Origin: an uncultured Muribaculaceae bacterium
Lineage (GTDB): Bacteria; Bacteroidota; Bacteroidia; Bacteroidales; Muribaculaceae
Direction of reading: 5' to 3'
NCBI GenBank assembly: GCA_910579105.1
Contig: CAJTRT010000053.1
Coordinates: forward strand, 1-14,604
Length of the DNA: 14,604 nt
The translations under genes were made by a program, and so were the position numbers. A model generated the notes under the pieces. The model searched no databases. It was not told the origin of the DNA and saw only the letters and a program-made list of their open reading frames with translations. Numbering within the stretch: the first letter of the stretch is position 1; every line of letters begins with the position of its first letter. Shown piece after piece: positions 1 through 7,885 of the stretch.

Positions 1-62
1 GCTTGGCGGTAGATGCCGCTTAGCCTATGAATAATTTTTTAACGAACTATTGTTAGTATCCA

Positions 63-96
63 TTTGTATTTATAAGCAAAATATTGAGTACATTTG
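63..96 (+). promoter_or_regulatory. Bacteroides-type sigma-ABfr promoter for the protease/adhesin unit
   Basis: TTTG at 63-66 (the -33 box) and TACATTTG at 89-96 (the -7 box, consensus TAnnTTTG) are separated by 22 nt, close to the usual spacing for the primary sigma factor of Bacteroidota. The surrounding DNA is AT-rich against a GC-rich background. Transcription would start near 100-105 and give a leader of about 145 nt before the ATG at 248. No equally good pair occurs elsewhere in 1-247 or in the 37-bp gap before the next plus-strand gene, so this promoter probably serves both genes. Confidence 0.6.
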
Positions 97-247
97 CGGC
101 GTTGATTTGTTATTAGCGGCCGCGCGACGCGGGCATCGCCCGGTGGTTGCCGGCGGACCAAAACCTTTCCGCTGACAGACATTGAAGTCGCGGTATGCCG
201 CCAATTTGTGCATTTATAGCTAATTAGGCCAATCAGATTAAGAAGAG
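97..247 (+). other. Untranslated leader with a GC-rich hairpin; no gene seen
   Basis: I see no supportable gene in 1-247. Downstream of the promoter the sequence is GC-rich, with a small perfect hairpin at 130-142 (CGGGC, loop ATC, GCCCG) and an alternative overlapping CCGG...CCGG pairing at 140-153. It becomes AT-rich again near 205-247, just before the start codon. AAGAAGAG ends directly at the ATG and is only a weak ribosome-binding site, as is usual in Bacteroidota. I do not recognise a riboswitch class. Positions 1-62 could hold the tail of an upstream gene or terminator, including a run of six T at 35-40, but nothing can be assigned. Confidence 0.35.
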
Positions 248-2491
248 ATGAAGAAATTCTACCTGCTTGCTTTTCTCCTCCCGGCCCTGCCGATGATGGC
301 GCAGGCAAAGCTCGGTCTTAACGACCGCGTGCGATTGGGAGAAATGATTTCCGCCGCAAGGGCGGCCAACGGGACTTCTGGCGCGCTGGAGCCCAGGGTT
401 TCTATGTTCGCGCGCGTAGCCGATGACTCCGCGCTCGACGCGATGCGTGCCGCCGGTGCTGAAATCGAGCAGCGCGAGGGCGACATAGTGATTCTCTCTG
501 CCCCTCTTTCAAAGGCAGAGGCTGTAGCTTCGGCGAATGGCGTCGTCACCGCGTCGCTGTCGAAGCAGCTGCGGGTATATGATTGGAGCAATCCGCTCGG
601 CACCGACCTCAGCCGCCAGGCCATCGGCCTCGATGCGGTAAAGTCCGCGGCCGCCCCGCTCCCCGCGGCATACGCCGGCGAAGGTGTGATTCTCGGCGTG
701 ATTGATGCCGGTATCGACGTGCACCATGTCAATTTCAAGGACGAGCAGGGCAACTACCGCGTGAAGCGCGCCTTCAAGCACGCCGCGATGGGCAACTCTT
801 CGGTGACGCTTTCTGCTGATACTCCCGAGAAAATCGCCAAATTCACGACGGATAACTCCTCCATGACCCACGGCACGCATGTGATGGGCATAGCGGCCGG
901 TTCCTTCAAGGCATCCGATCCGGGCGCCCCCGATTTCCGAGGCGCCGCTTCCGGAGCTGAAATAGCCGTGTCATGCGGTGTGAGCGACACAAAGCATCTC
1001 ATCAAAGGCGCGCGCCTGATAGCCGATTACGCCAAGGCCGAGAACAAGCCGTGCGTGATAAACATATCGATGGGTAACAATTTCGGACCGCACGACGGCA
1101 CTGACGAGTTCCCCGCCGCTCTTGCCAACATCATCGCCGACGGCGACGCGGTGATATGCGTGGCCTCTGGAAACGAGGGCGCGGAAAAGGCATTCGCTTA
1201 TGCCGACTTTGCCGATGGGAACACCACATGGAAGTCGTTCATATGCCCTACTGCCTATACCTCCGCCGTGTGGGAGGGGATACCGCTTTACCCCCAGGCA
1301 ATCGGCACCATGGAGGTGTGGTCGGAGGACGCTACCCCCTTCTCCCTCTCGTTTGACGTCATAGACCGCTCCACCGGGACTACGGTGGCGACATACACCA
1401 TTCCCCAGGATGGTTCGGGGGCTATGAGCTCCACTGACGCTCTCTCGGTCAAGGTCGACGAGCTGGTCGACGACAACGAGGCGTTCAACAAGATTTATTA
1501 TCGCAGCTATGTGCTTGGCGAGGGAGGCGTGTATGCCGCCAACAATCGCTACCACGCGGATGTAAACGTGCGGCTCGAGGCCACCAGCGAGGCGGATTTC
1601 CAGCGTTACGTCACAGCGCTCCGCATTGAAGGCCAGCCAGGGCAGAAAGTCTACGTTTACGGCCAGGCGATAAATTCAGCTTTCACATTCGCCCTGCAAT
1701 CGCTTGGCGCGCCCGGTTTTTACGAATCCACCGGCGACGGCTCTATCAACTCCATCGCGGCAAGCGAAGGTGTCATATCCGTAGGTTCTTTCGTGACCCA
1801 CAATTTTGATCCGGCAATATATAAGGCATACGAGATCGGGACCACCTCCCCCACATCGTCGTGGGGCCACGGCCCCGGTGGCAAGTTCTACCCCCAGATC
1901 ATGGCTCCCGGCACACTGATTATCTCGTCGATGTCGAGCGATTATGTGGCAGGTCCGTCATATGACGCCGAGAACGATATCAAGTACTATTCGCATACCG
2001 CCGCTGACGGCAAGACCTACCACTGGACGCCGATGTCGGGCACGTCGATGGCATCTCCCTATATGTCGGGTGTGGCCGCTATGTGGCTTTCCGCCAATCC
2101 GCAGCTCACGGCCGCCGAAATCCTCAGCGTGGCTCAGGAGACTGCTACCGCCCCCACCGCGACTAAGGCTAACGATGGCGCTGCCGGCGGGGTGCACGCG
2201 TTCCGCGGCCTTTGCAAGGTGCTCGGCCTTTCGGGCATCGGCAACGTGAACGCCGACCGTACTGCTCCACTGTCGATCGTGCCGCTTGGAGGCAACCGTT
2301 ACCAGGTGCAGGCCCCCCAGTCGTCGGGCGTTACCGTGCGCGTGGCCTCTATCCAGGGCGCGGAGGTCTATAAGGCATCTGTTTCCGGCCAGCTCCTCGA
2401 CGCCGACTTGTCGGCGCTCGCTCCGGGAGTGTATGTGATGAGTGCCGCCGACGGTGTCCTGTCGAAGTCGCGGAAGATTATAATCAAATAA
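248..2491 (+). CDS. Secreted subtilisin-family (S8) serine protease with T9SS-type C-terminal domain
   Basis: This is an endopeptidase of the S8 subtilase family, exported across the inner membrane and probably passed through the type IX secretion system. Residues 1-20 form a Sec signal peptide (MKK start, hydrophobic core, cut after AQA). An inhibitor-like propeptide region probably lies around 25-110. The catalytic triad is visible: Asp153 in VIDAGID, His208 in HGTHV and Ser600 in GTSMASP, with the oxyanion-hole Asn309 in SGNEG. Asn309 and Ser600 are about 290 residues apart, far more than the roughly 65 of a minimal subtilisin, so a beta-rich insert of about 220 residues sits between them. 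The last 75 residues end in the pattern sALAPGVYV...DG...KIIIK typical of T9SS sorting domains. The ATG at 248 is chosen because the signal peptide starts there. The next gene lies 37 bp downstream. The protein target is unknown. Confidence 0.93.
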   Translation: MKKFYLLAFLLPALPMMAQAKLGLNDRVRLGEMISAARAANGTSGALEPRVSMFARVADDSALDAMRAAGAEIEQREGDIVILSAPLSKAEAVASANGVVTASLSKQLRVYDWSNPLGTDLSRQAIGLDAVKSAAAPLPAAYAGEGVILGVIDAGIDVHHVNFKDEQGNYRVKRAFKHAAMGNSSVTLSADTPEKIAKFTTDNSSMTHGTHVMGIAAGSFKASDPGAPDFRGAASGAEIAVSCGVSDTKHLIKGARLIADYAKAENKPCVINISMGNNFGPHDGTDEFPAALANIIADGDAVICVASGNEGAEKAFAYADFADGNTTWKSFICPTAYTSAVWEGIPLYPQAIGTMEVWSEDATPFSLSFDVIDRSTGTTVATYTIPQDGSGAMSSTDALSVKVDELVDDNEAFNKIYYRSYVLGEGGVYAANNRYHADVNVRLEATSEADFQRYVTALRIEGQPGQKVYVYGQAINSAFTFALQSLGAPGFYESTGDGSINSIAASEGVISVGSFVTHNFDPAIYKAYEIGTTSPTSSWGHGPGGKFYPQIMAPGTLIISSMSSDYVAGPSYDAENDIKYYSHTAADGKTYHWTPMSGTSMASPYMSGVAAMWLSANPQLTAAEILSVAQETATAPTATKANDGAAGGVHAFRGLCKVLGLSGIGNVNADRTAPLSIVPLGGNRYQVQAPQSSGVTVRVASIQGAEVYKASVSGQLLDADLSALAPGVYVMSAADGVLSKSRKIIIK

Positions 2492-2528
2492 GCAAACTAT
2501 AACCATTCTATACCCCCGATTTTATCCT

Positions 2529-5500
2529 ATGGGAAAATTCATCTTTACAGCAGCGGTCGCGGCCGCCCTGCTCACCTCGGTGACTGCGGCTGAAGCGAAA
2601 ATCGCGGTTTTTTCGCCGCAGCAGTCTGCCGACGCTACCGCCAGGCAGCCAAAGCGCAGCCTGAAGAACGCCTACCTGCCCAAGACGGTAGACCAGAACG
2701 GAGTGATCTCTCCCGATGGCGTACAGGTAGCTCCGTACTATCAGAAAATCAACGCGACCGGTTACCTGATCGGTCCCAACGACGAGGATTGGTTCTATGT
2801 TATTGAACCCGATGCCAAGGTATTGGTGGAAAACGAGTATTTCGCCGACTACGACTTCACCGGATTCAAACTGAAAGTCTACGACGAGAATATGAACTTC
2901 GTCGGACAGGCGTCCGGCAAAATCGACCATATCGAAGGCTCCGGTAAGTGCGACAACATCTCGGTTGGCTCCCAGCTGACCAAGTCGTTCTTCAACGCTA
3001 ACCACAGCGACTACGAGGTCATGGTCATCGGCAACTTCAACCCCTCGCAGGGTTATGGCGCCAAGCAGGTGACCTATGTGTTCAGCCTCAGGCCGGAAGG
3101 CGAGGAAACCCCGTTGCTGGCGACCATCCCCGGTTCCTACATCGTGGCCCGCAACGCTTCCACTAACGTATCCGAGAACTACTGGATGGCGTTTTTCGAT
3201 GATTCCACCTGGCCTGCCGACAGCGGCAAGGATTCAAAGTTCGTGATATACCGCAAATCAGGTTACCAGGGTACCGCCCAGAAGGCCGGCGAGATTCCGT
3301 TCAACCCGCTTCTCCACGCTTCGGACGGCGAGGCCGACGGCGTGCTGCCCCTGGCGCTGAACGTTAACGGAAATATTGCCTATTTCGCGACCTGGCACTT
3401 CGAGAAGCCTTATTTCGAGGATCCCGACGACCCGTCCAACGACAACCTTACCCCGGACAACAAGTTCGTCATCGAGCTTTTCGAAGGCAGGAACGGCAGC
3501 AATATCACTCCGGTAAAGACCACCGCTGTTCCGATGGCGTCGCCTACGGGTGATTTCAATATGCGAACTTACAGTATGGGCAACTTCTTCGGTGCCGACG
3601 ACCTGACTTTCGATTTCGGCACTGGCAATCTTCCCGCGTATATAGTCCAGGTTCGCGACTCCCAGATTCAGGGTAACCAGACCAACACTTATTACAGTGT
3701 GTACAACGTAGAGGGAGATGTCATCAAGACCTTCGGCCTCAACAACTACGGATGGAGCATGATGTCGAACATACCCGGAAAGCCCGAGCAGATCTGCTTC
3801 GACATGGAGTCGAAAAACGGCGAGAACGGATTGGTGTTCTTTGATTATCCCACGATGGAAGAGGTCGGCTTTATGCCCAAACTCTTCGTACATGAGGATG
3901 ACATATGGCAGCTTGGAGGTGTACCCGACCGCCTGCAAACACCTAATGGCGTGCTTTATGCCGCGCCCGTGCAGCCTACCGGCGGTATAGCCGCGAGGGA
4001 GCAGTATGTAGGCTATTTCCAGCCCGACGGAACCCTTGACCATATCGACCACATACAGATCGAAGGTAATATCGCCAAGATCAACACCTATATCGACGCT
4101 GCGGTTCTGAATCCCTATATGTTCAACACGAACAAGGAAACGGAATACCTACACTTCATCTACCGCTACAAGGACGACAATGTGGGAACAACCCTCGAAA
4201 TGGCTGTTTCCGACTCGAAGGGCAACCTTCTCGCCGTGCGCAAGCTGCCGGAAAGCGGGCTCACTATGCCTTTCTGCTACGTCTGCAATTCGAGCAATGA
4301 CGCATCCCTTTCCCTAACATATTCATATGTGCCCGAGGGTTCTAAACGCGTGTCGGTTTCAGAGTTCATCAAACTCCCGCTCAACAAGTTCCAGGGAGGC
4401 GACGGCACTGTGGAGAATCCGTATGTCATAAGCACCTACGGCGATCTCGACCAGGTACGCAACAATCTGACCTCGCACTTCGCCCTGGCCAACAGCTTTG
4501 ATTGCGAGGGGCGTCCGTTCCGCCAGATCGAAGGAAACTTCCTCGGCTCTATCGACGGCCGCGGCAATGAAATCACAGGTTTGCTCCTTCCCGCTTCCGC
4601 TACCGGCGCGTCAATGTTTGGCCTGATTGGAGGGAACAGGATTGCCGAAGATGACGCTTCTGCCGATTTAGCTCCTCTTGCCACCATTAAGAATCTGACC
4701 CTTTACAAGCCCGTGATCAGCGCCGAGGCTTCGACACGCATGCGCGAGTTCGGATTCCTTGCCAGCGAGGCTCGCAACGCCCTTATTGAGAACGTGCATG
4801 TGATCGAGCCTTCGTTTGACGCTCCCGAGAATATGTCGGCCACCGCCGGCCTTCTCCTCCATTCCGCGTTCGACTCAAAGATTACCGGCTCCTCTGTGAA
4901 AGATGCCGATGTAAACCTCCCCGGGTCGATAGGCCTCGGCGGTCTCGCATACATCGTATGCGGTGGGTCGGTGGAGTCCTCCTCGTTCAACGGTAACCTC
5001 ACCGCCGCGCAGAATGTCGGCGGTATCGCGGTCCAGAACCGCAGTGCCCGCGCCCTGTTTGACAACTGCCACGTTGACGCCGCTCTCGTGGCTGACCATA
5101 CGGTCGGCGGCATACTCGCCACTTCGAGCCGTTCCTCGATCAAGCGCTCGCTTGTCGAGGGTTCGATCGCGGTGACCGCTCCGACCACCGACTATGCTGA
5201 TGATGACGTCGTGCTGACATATAACGTCGGCGGTATTGTCGGCAAACTCGAAGCAGCTTCCTATGAGGAACCCGACGCTGACGATTTTGTCGCCATTGAT
5301 AAATGCGTGGTAGCAATTGATCAGATCGCTCTTTCCGACAACGAGGAGCATGCCTCGGCCGTAGGCGCGCACCGCGTAGTAGGCTGGACTTCAGCCGACG
5401 GCGGTTCTGTAACCGAATGGGTCCAGGGAGACACTGCCGAAGATATGAAGCCTGTCGTGCATCCCGCCGCGCCAGAGGCTCGTCTCGGTCAGAACTACGT

Positions 5501-6161
5501 TGTGACCAACCTCGCGGAGATAAAGACTGCTGATCCGGCACTCACTACCGAGGGTACCACCTTTGCGGAGACTGCCGACCAGGCTTGGTTCACAACTCTC
5601 GGCTACGCCTTCGATGGTGCGACTTCCGCTGAACCCTGGGTGTTCGCGTCCGAGCGTCCCGAACTCTTCCACGAGGCAACCTCCTCACAGGCTCTCTACT
5701 TCGGTGAGACCTCTATCGAAGGTGTCGAGGGTGATGAGATCAATGTTCCGCTGGTATTCCGCGGCATAGATCCTTCGGGCATCACGTTCAGTTCCACCGA
5801 CGAGTCGGGCGTTGAGGCTGTCAATTTCGTCGAGCCGGGCGAAGTGGTAGTGTCGCTGAAAAAGGCCGGTGTCTACACCCTGACCGCTACCGACGGTATC
5901 CGCTCTACCGCCCTCAAGGTTACCGTCAATGAATATTCAGGCGTTGACCAGATCGGTGCCGACGCGGTTGCGGCAATCACCTTCAACGGTTCAGAAATCA
6001 AGGCCGAAGGTTGCGCGATCGCTGTCTACAACGCCCAGGGCCAGCTCGTGCTCACCGGCGACAACGCGGTATCCGCCGCCCAGCTCCTCCCCGGAGTCTA
6101 TGTGGCAAAAGCCGTGGCAGCCGACGGAGCTGTCTCGACCCTGAAATTCGCCGCGAAATAA
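2529..6161 (+). CDS. Large secreted modular surface protein with GLUG-like repeats and T9SS-type C-terminal domain
   Basis: This 1210-residue exported protein probably has an adhesive or structural role at the cell surface. I do not recognise a catalytic domain. A signal peptide covers about residues 1-23, cut after AEA. Residues 40-610 are rich in aromatic residues and Asp/Gly/Asn turns, look all-beta, and match no family I can name. At 622-690 comes a sequence of the form GGDGTxENPYVIST...DLDQV, the usual opening of Bacteroidota GLUG-type adhesin repeats. Degenerate repeats with the GGI signature follow, at 830 (VGGIAVQN), 860 (VGGILATS) and 900 (VGGIVGKL). Residues 1055-1135 look like an Ig-like beta sandwich. 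Residues 1138-1210 form a T9SS-type sorting module (LLPGVYVAK...DG...LKFAAK) resembling that of the protease just upstream. The 37-bp gap with no visible promoter suggests co-transcription with the protease, which may process or anchor this protein. Gene limits are secure; the role is inferred. Confidence 0.85.
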   Translation: MGKFIFTAAVAAALLTSVTAAEAKIAVFSPQQSADATARQPKRSLKNAYLPKTVDQNGVISPDGVQVAPYYQKINATGYLIGPNDEDWFYVIEPDAKVLVENEYFADYDFTGFKLKVYDENMNFVGQASGKIDHIEGSGKCDNISVGSQLTKSFFNANHSDYEVMVIGNFNPSQGYGAKQVTYVFSLRPEGEETPLLATIPGSYIVARNASTNVSENYWMAFFDDSTWPADSGKDSKFVIYRKSGYQGTAQKAGEIPFNPLLHASDGEADGVLPLALNVNGNIAYFATWHFEKPYFEDPDDPSNDNLTPDNKFVIELFEGRNGSNITPVKTTAVPMASPTGDFNMRTYSMGNFFGADDLTFDFGTGNLPAYIVQVRDSQIQGNQTNTYYSVYNVEGDVIKTFGLNNYGWSMMSNIPGKPEQICFDMESKNGENGLVFFDYPTMEEVGFMPKLFVHEDDIWQLGGVPDRLQTPNGVLYAAPVQPTGGIAAREQYVGYFQPDGTLDHIDHIQIEGNIAKINTYIDAAVLNPYMFNTNKETEYLHFIYRYKDDNVGTTLEMAVSDSKGNLLAVRKLPESGLTMPFCYVCNSSNDASLSLTYSYVPEGSKRVSVSEFIKLPLNKFQGGDGTVENPYVISTYGDLDQVRNNLTSHFALANSFDCEGRPFRQIEGNFLGSIDGRGNEITGLLLPASATGASMFGLIGGNRIAEDDASADLAPLATIKNLTLYKPVISAEASTRMREFGFLASEARNALIENVHVIEPSFDAPENMSATAGLLLHSAFDSKITGSSVKDADVNLPGSIGLGGLAYIVCGGSVESSSFNGNLTAAQNVGGIAVQNRSARALFDNCHVDAALVADHTVGGILATSSRSSIKRSLVEGSIAVTAPTTDYADDDVVLTYNVGGIVGKLEAASYEEPDADDFVAIDKCVVAIDQIALSDNEEHASAVGAHRVVGWTSADGGSVTEWVQGDTAEDMKPVVHPAAPEARLGQNYVVTNLAEIKTADPALTTEGTTFAETADQAWFTTLGYAFDGATSAEPWVFASERPELFHEATSSQALYFGETSIEGVEGDEINVPLVFRGIDPSGITFSSTDESGVEAVNFVEPGEVVVSLKKAGVYTLTATDGIRSTALKVTVNEYSGVDQIGADAVAAITFNGSEIKAEGCAIAVYNAQGQLVLTGDNAVSAAQLLPGVYVAKAVAADGAVSTLKFAAK

Positions 6162-6178
6162 TCCGACGACATAAGATA

Positions 6179-6219
6179 ACGACAGAGCCGCGCCCGGTTG
6201 CCGGGCGCGGCTCTGTCGT
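6179..6219. terminator. Strong convergent (bidirectional) terminator hairpin
   Basis: A perfect 19-bp inverted repeat (6179-6197 and 6201-6219) with a 3-nt TTG loop begins 18 bp after the stop of the large surface protein. It lies between convergent genes: the plus-strand unit ends at 6161 and the minus-strand PepSY-like gene ends at 6290. There is no proper U tract on the plus side. The minus-strand side continues TATCTTATG, which is only moderately U-rich. The very stable GC-rich stem still makes a terminator or RNA 3'-end stabiliser for both directions the best explanation. Confidence 0.8.
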
Positions 6220-6289
6220 ATTCGGGGGTGGATACACATTCTCCGTAGGGATATGCCTTTGGCATGTTATTGAGGCCGATTGGGATACG

Positions 6290-6757
6290 TCAGCGGTCGA
6301 TGCGGATGAAGTTCCCGTTGGTGTCAAATTCGAGATCGAGGCCTGAGGTAAGGTCAACTTCGTATCCTTTTCTGTCGCGGGAAATCTCATTTATTCCCTG
6401 GTCGGGGTAGTTGGCCGTCACATACTCGACTATGGCTTTCGGTGCGATTCCGGCGGGAACGGTCTGCCCGGTGGGAGCGTCGACATCTGTCCATTCCCCC
6501 GCCGCATTGAACTCTATCTCATGGCCGTTGGCGAGATTCACGTCGTATTCCGAACCCGAATGTTCGGTTTCTTTGGTGACGCGCAGCACTGACACGCCGG
6601 GATAATAGTCGGCTATGAACGTGCGCGAAGCCTGTGGCAGCTGCTCAACGGTTATTGACTCCTTGCGGTTGTCATCATCGTCGTCGGAACAGCTCCACGC
6701 CATAGTCGGCACAGCCACAAGCAGGGCCGCAAGCATCAGTTTGGTGGTGATTTTCAT
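6290..6757 (-). CDS. Two-repeat PepSY-like (DUF2874-type) surface lipoprotein
   Basis: This small 155-residue envelope lipoprotein contains two tandem PepSY-like repeats, roughly residues 36-93 and 98-155. Each has a helix ending in a (F/V)xxxYP motif (ADYYPG, TANYPD) followed by strands with the pattern YxVxLxxGxxxEFxxxGxW or its equivalent. This resembles the Bacteroidota PepSY-like family PF11396. The signal peptide ends AWS-Cys23, a loose lipobox. The following SDDDDD fits the S(D/E)3 export signal that sends lipoproteins to the outer surface in Bacteroidota. Members of the family are usually of unknown function and are thought to bind or inhibit something in the envelope. The gene lies 97 bp downstream of the fibronectin-III gene, across a hairpin. 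I found no clear promoter in that gap, so it may be expressed by read-through. Confidence 0.8.
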   Translation of the reverse strand: MKITTKLMLAALLVAVPTMAWSCSDDDDDNRKESITVEQLPQASRTFIADYYPGVSVLRVTKETEHSGSEYDVNLANGHEIEFNAAGEWTDVDAPTGQTVPAGIAPKAIVEYVTANYPDQGINEISRDRKGYEVDLTSGLDLEFDTNGNFIRIDR

Positions 6758-6791
6758 AATTCTGATTTTTGAAATTTCAGTTATAACAACG

Positions 6792-6821
6792 CCGCCCCCG
6801 GCAAAGTTCTGCCGGGGGCGG
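6792..6821 (-). terminator. Terminator hairpin after the fibronectin-III lipoprotein gene
   Basis: Perfect 12-bp GC-rich arms (6792-6803 and 6810-6821) enclose a 6-nt loop. A G-T wobble can extend the stem by one pair. On the minus strand it begins 33 bp after the stop codon at 6855 and is followed by GTTGTTATAA, a modest U-rich stretch. It should end, or partly attenuate, the main minus-strand operon before the PepSY-like gene. Confidence 0.7.
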
Positions 6822-6854
6822 TTGAAATCAACAATCTATTTTACCTGTTGAGGC

Positions 6855-7847
6855 TTATTCGTAGGTGTAGTGGAAATTCTCCAGGTCGCTGCCGTAGAGC
6901 TTGTGCTCGCCGATCACGCAGCCGTTGGCGTCGAGGTCGAAGGTGTAGGTCGAGCCTGTTTCGGAGTAATCCCACTTGATTTCGGTGTGCAGGTGCGCGC
7001 TTCCCTTGCCGAAGAGGCCCGATTCAACCAGCCAGCGGCTCGCGCCGATTCCTTCGGCTGTGGTGGCGCGGCAACCGCTCACGTTCTCCACAACGTCGTA
7101 AGTGTGGAGCTTCCACACCTCGGCACCATCCTTCATCTTGCTCCAGCGCATGATGTCGCCGTTCTCGACCACGATGTTCACGGCCACTTCGCCGTTCTTG
7201 GTCACCTGTGTGAGGTAGCCGTCGGCGTCATAGGTATAGGCGTAGGTCTTTTCGCCGTCAACGAGAGTTTCCACGAGGTTCTTGTCGTTGAGTGTGATGG
7301 TCCATTCGTTCTTGCCGGTAACGGCGAGGTTCTTGCCGTCGTAGGTGAACACCCATTCGCGGTCGAGCGCTCCGCCGGGTGTGCCGTCGGCTGTGCGGTA
7401 GATGCGCTTGGGCGTGCCATTTTCGTTGTAGGTGTAGAACCAGGTGTCCCAGTCGTCGCCGAACGAAGCCACGCGGTAGGTCTTGGCGGCTACCGGCTCT
7501 GCATTGGTTGTGAAGTTGTAAGTAGCGTAATCAGAATCCTTGAAGTATTTCGAGTTGTCCTTGCGTGCCTTGATGCTGAAAGAGTATTCTGTCGAGGGGG
7601 TAAGGCCTGTCAGAGTTACGGTAGGCTCGGTTGTCTGCATCTCGGAACCGCCGTTGAGCGTGTATACGTACATGTCGGCGTTGTCAACGGCCTTCCAGGT
7701 GAAGGTCGCCGAGTTGTGGGTCACGGCAGGCGCGGCGAGCATCGGGGTTTCGAGCACGTTAACCTCGTCGGTGTCCTTGTCGTCGGAGCAGCTGGTGAAA
7801 CCCAGGGCGGCGGCGCAGAGTGTCAGAAGCAGGAATGATTTTTTCAT
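6855..7847 (-). CDS. Fibronectin type III surface lipoprotein with a YD-like/DUF4595-like C-terminal region
   Basis: This 330-residue lipoprotein is probably surface-exposed and is the last gene before the operon's hairpin. The signal peptide ends GFTS-Cys20. The following SDDKD resembles the Bacteroidota surface-export signal, although the residue at -3 is Phe. Residues 31-115 form a fibronectin type III domain: a proline-rich first strand, TFTWKAV, then LTGLTPSTEYSFSIKA. Residues 125-330 contain repeated short beta motifs such as YTYNENGTPKRIY, FTYDGKNL, YTYDADGYLTQV and FDLDANGCV. These recall YD or RHS-like repeats and the porin-like-fold domain DUF4595. I cannot confirm the family by eye. 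There is no catalytic signature. In this operon it could bind substrate or act as a surface scaffold for the hydrolases encoded upstream. The 38-bp gap from the permease gene supports co-transcription. Confidence 0.82.
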   Translation of the reverse strand: MKKSFLLLTLCAAALGFTSCSDDKDTDEVNVLETPMLAAPAVTHNSATFTWKAVDNADMYVYTLNGGSEMQTTEPTVTLTGLTPSTEYSFSIKARKDNSKYFKDSDYATYNFTTNAEPVAAKTYRVASFGDDWDTWFYTYNENGTPKRIYRTADGTPGGALDREWVFTYDGKNLAVTGKNEWTITLNDKNLVETLVDGEKTYAYTYDADGYLTQVTKNGEVAVNIVVENGDIMRWSKMKDGAEVWKLHTYDVVENVSGCRATTAEGIGASRWLVESGLFGKGSAHLHTEIKWDYSETGSTYTFDLDANGCVIGEHKLYGSDLENFHYTYE

Positions 7848-7885
7848 GAATTTGTATGTTAAAGGTTAGAAGATTAGTTTCGGTT

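Noticed and set aside
39..308. An 89-codon minus-strand open frame at the left edge, overlapping the promoter
   Set aside because: It runs across the promoter and the start of the subtilase gene, and its translation has no domain or signal; chance frame.
3258..4052. A 264-codon minus-strand open frame inside the large surface protein gene
   Set aside because: Shadow of a continuous 1210-codon gene with a signal peptide and sorting domain.
6251..6267. Small hairpin ATGCC-TTT-GGCAT as a separate terminator for the PepSY-like gene
   Set aside because: Only 5 perfect pairs (7 with a wobble) and no U tract; the 19-bp hairpin beyond it is a far better terminator.
6870..7838. A 322-codon plus-strand open frame opposite the fibronectin-III lipoprotein gene
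   Set aside because: It mirrors a gene with a signal peptide, lipobox and recognisable domain. Its own translation is Val/Gly-rich with no domain.
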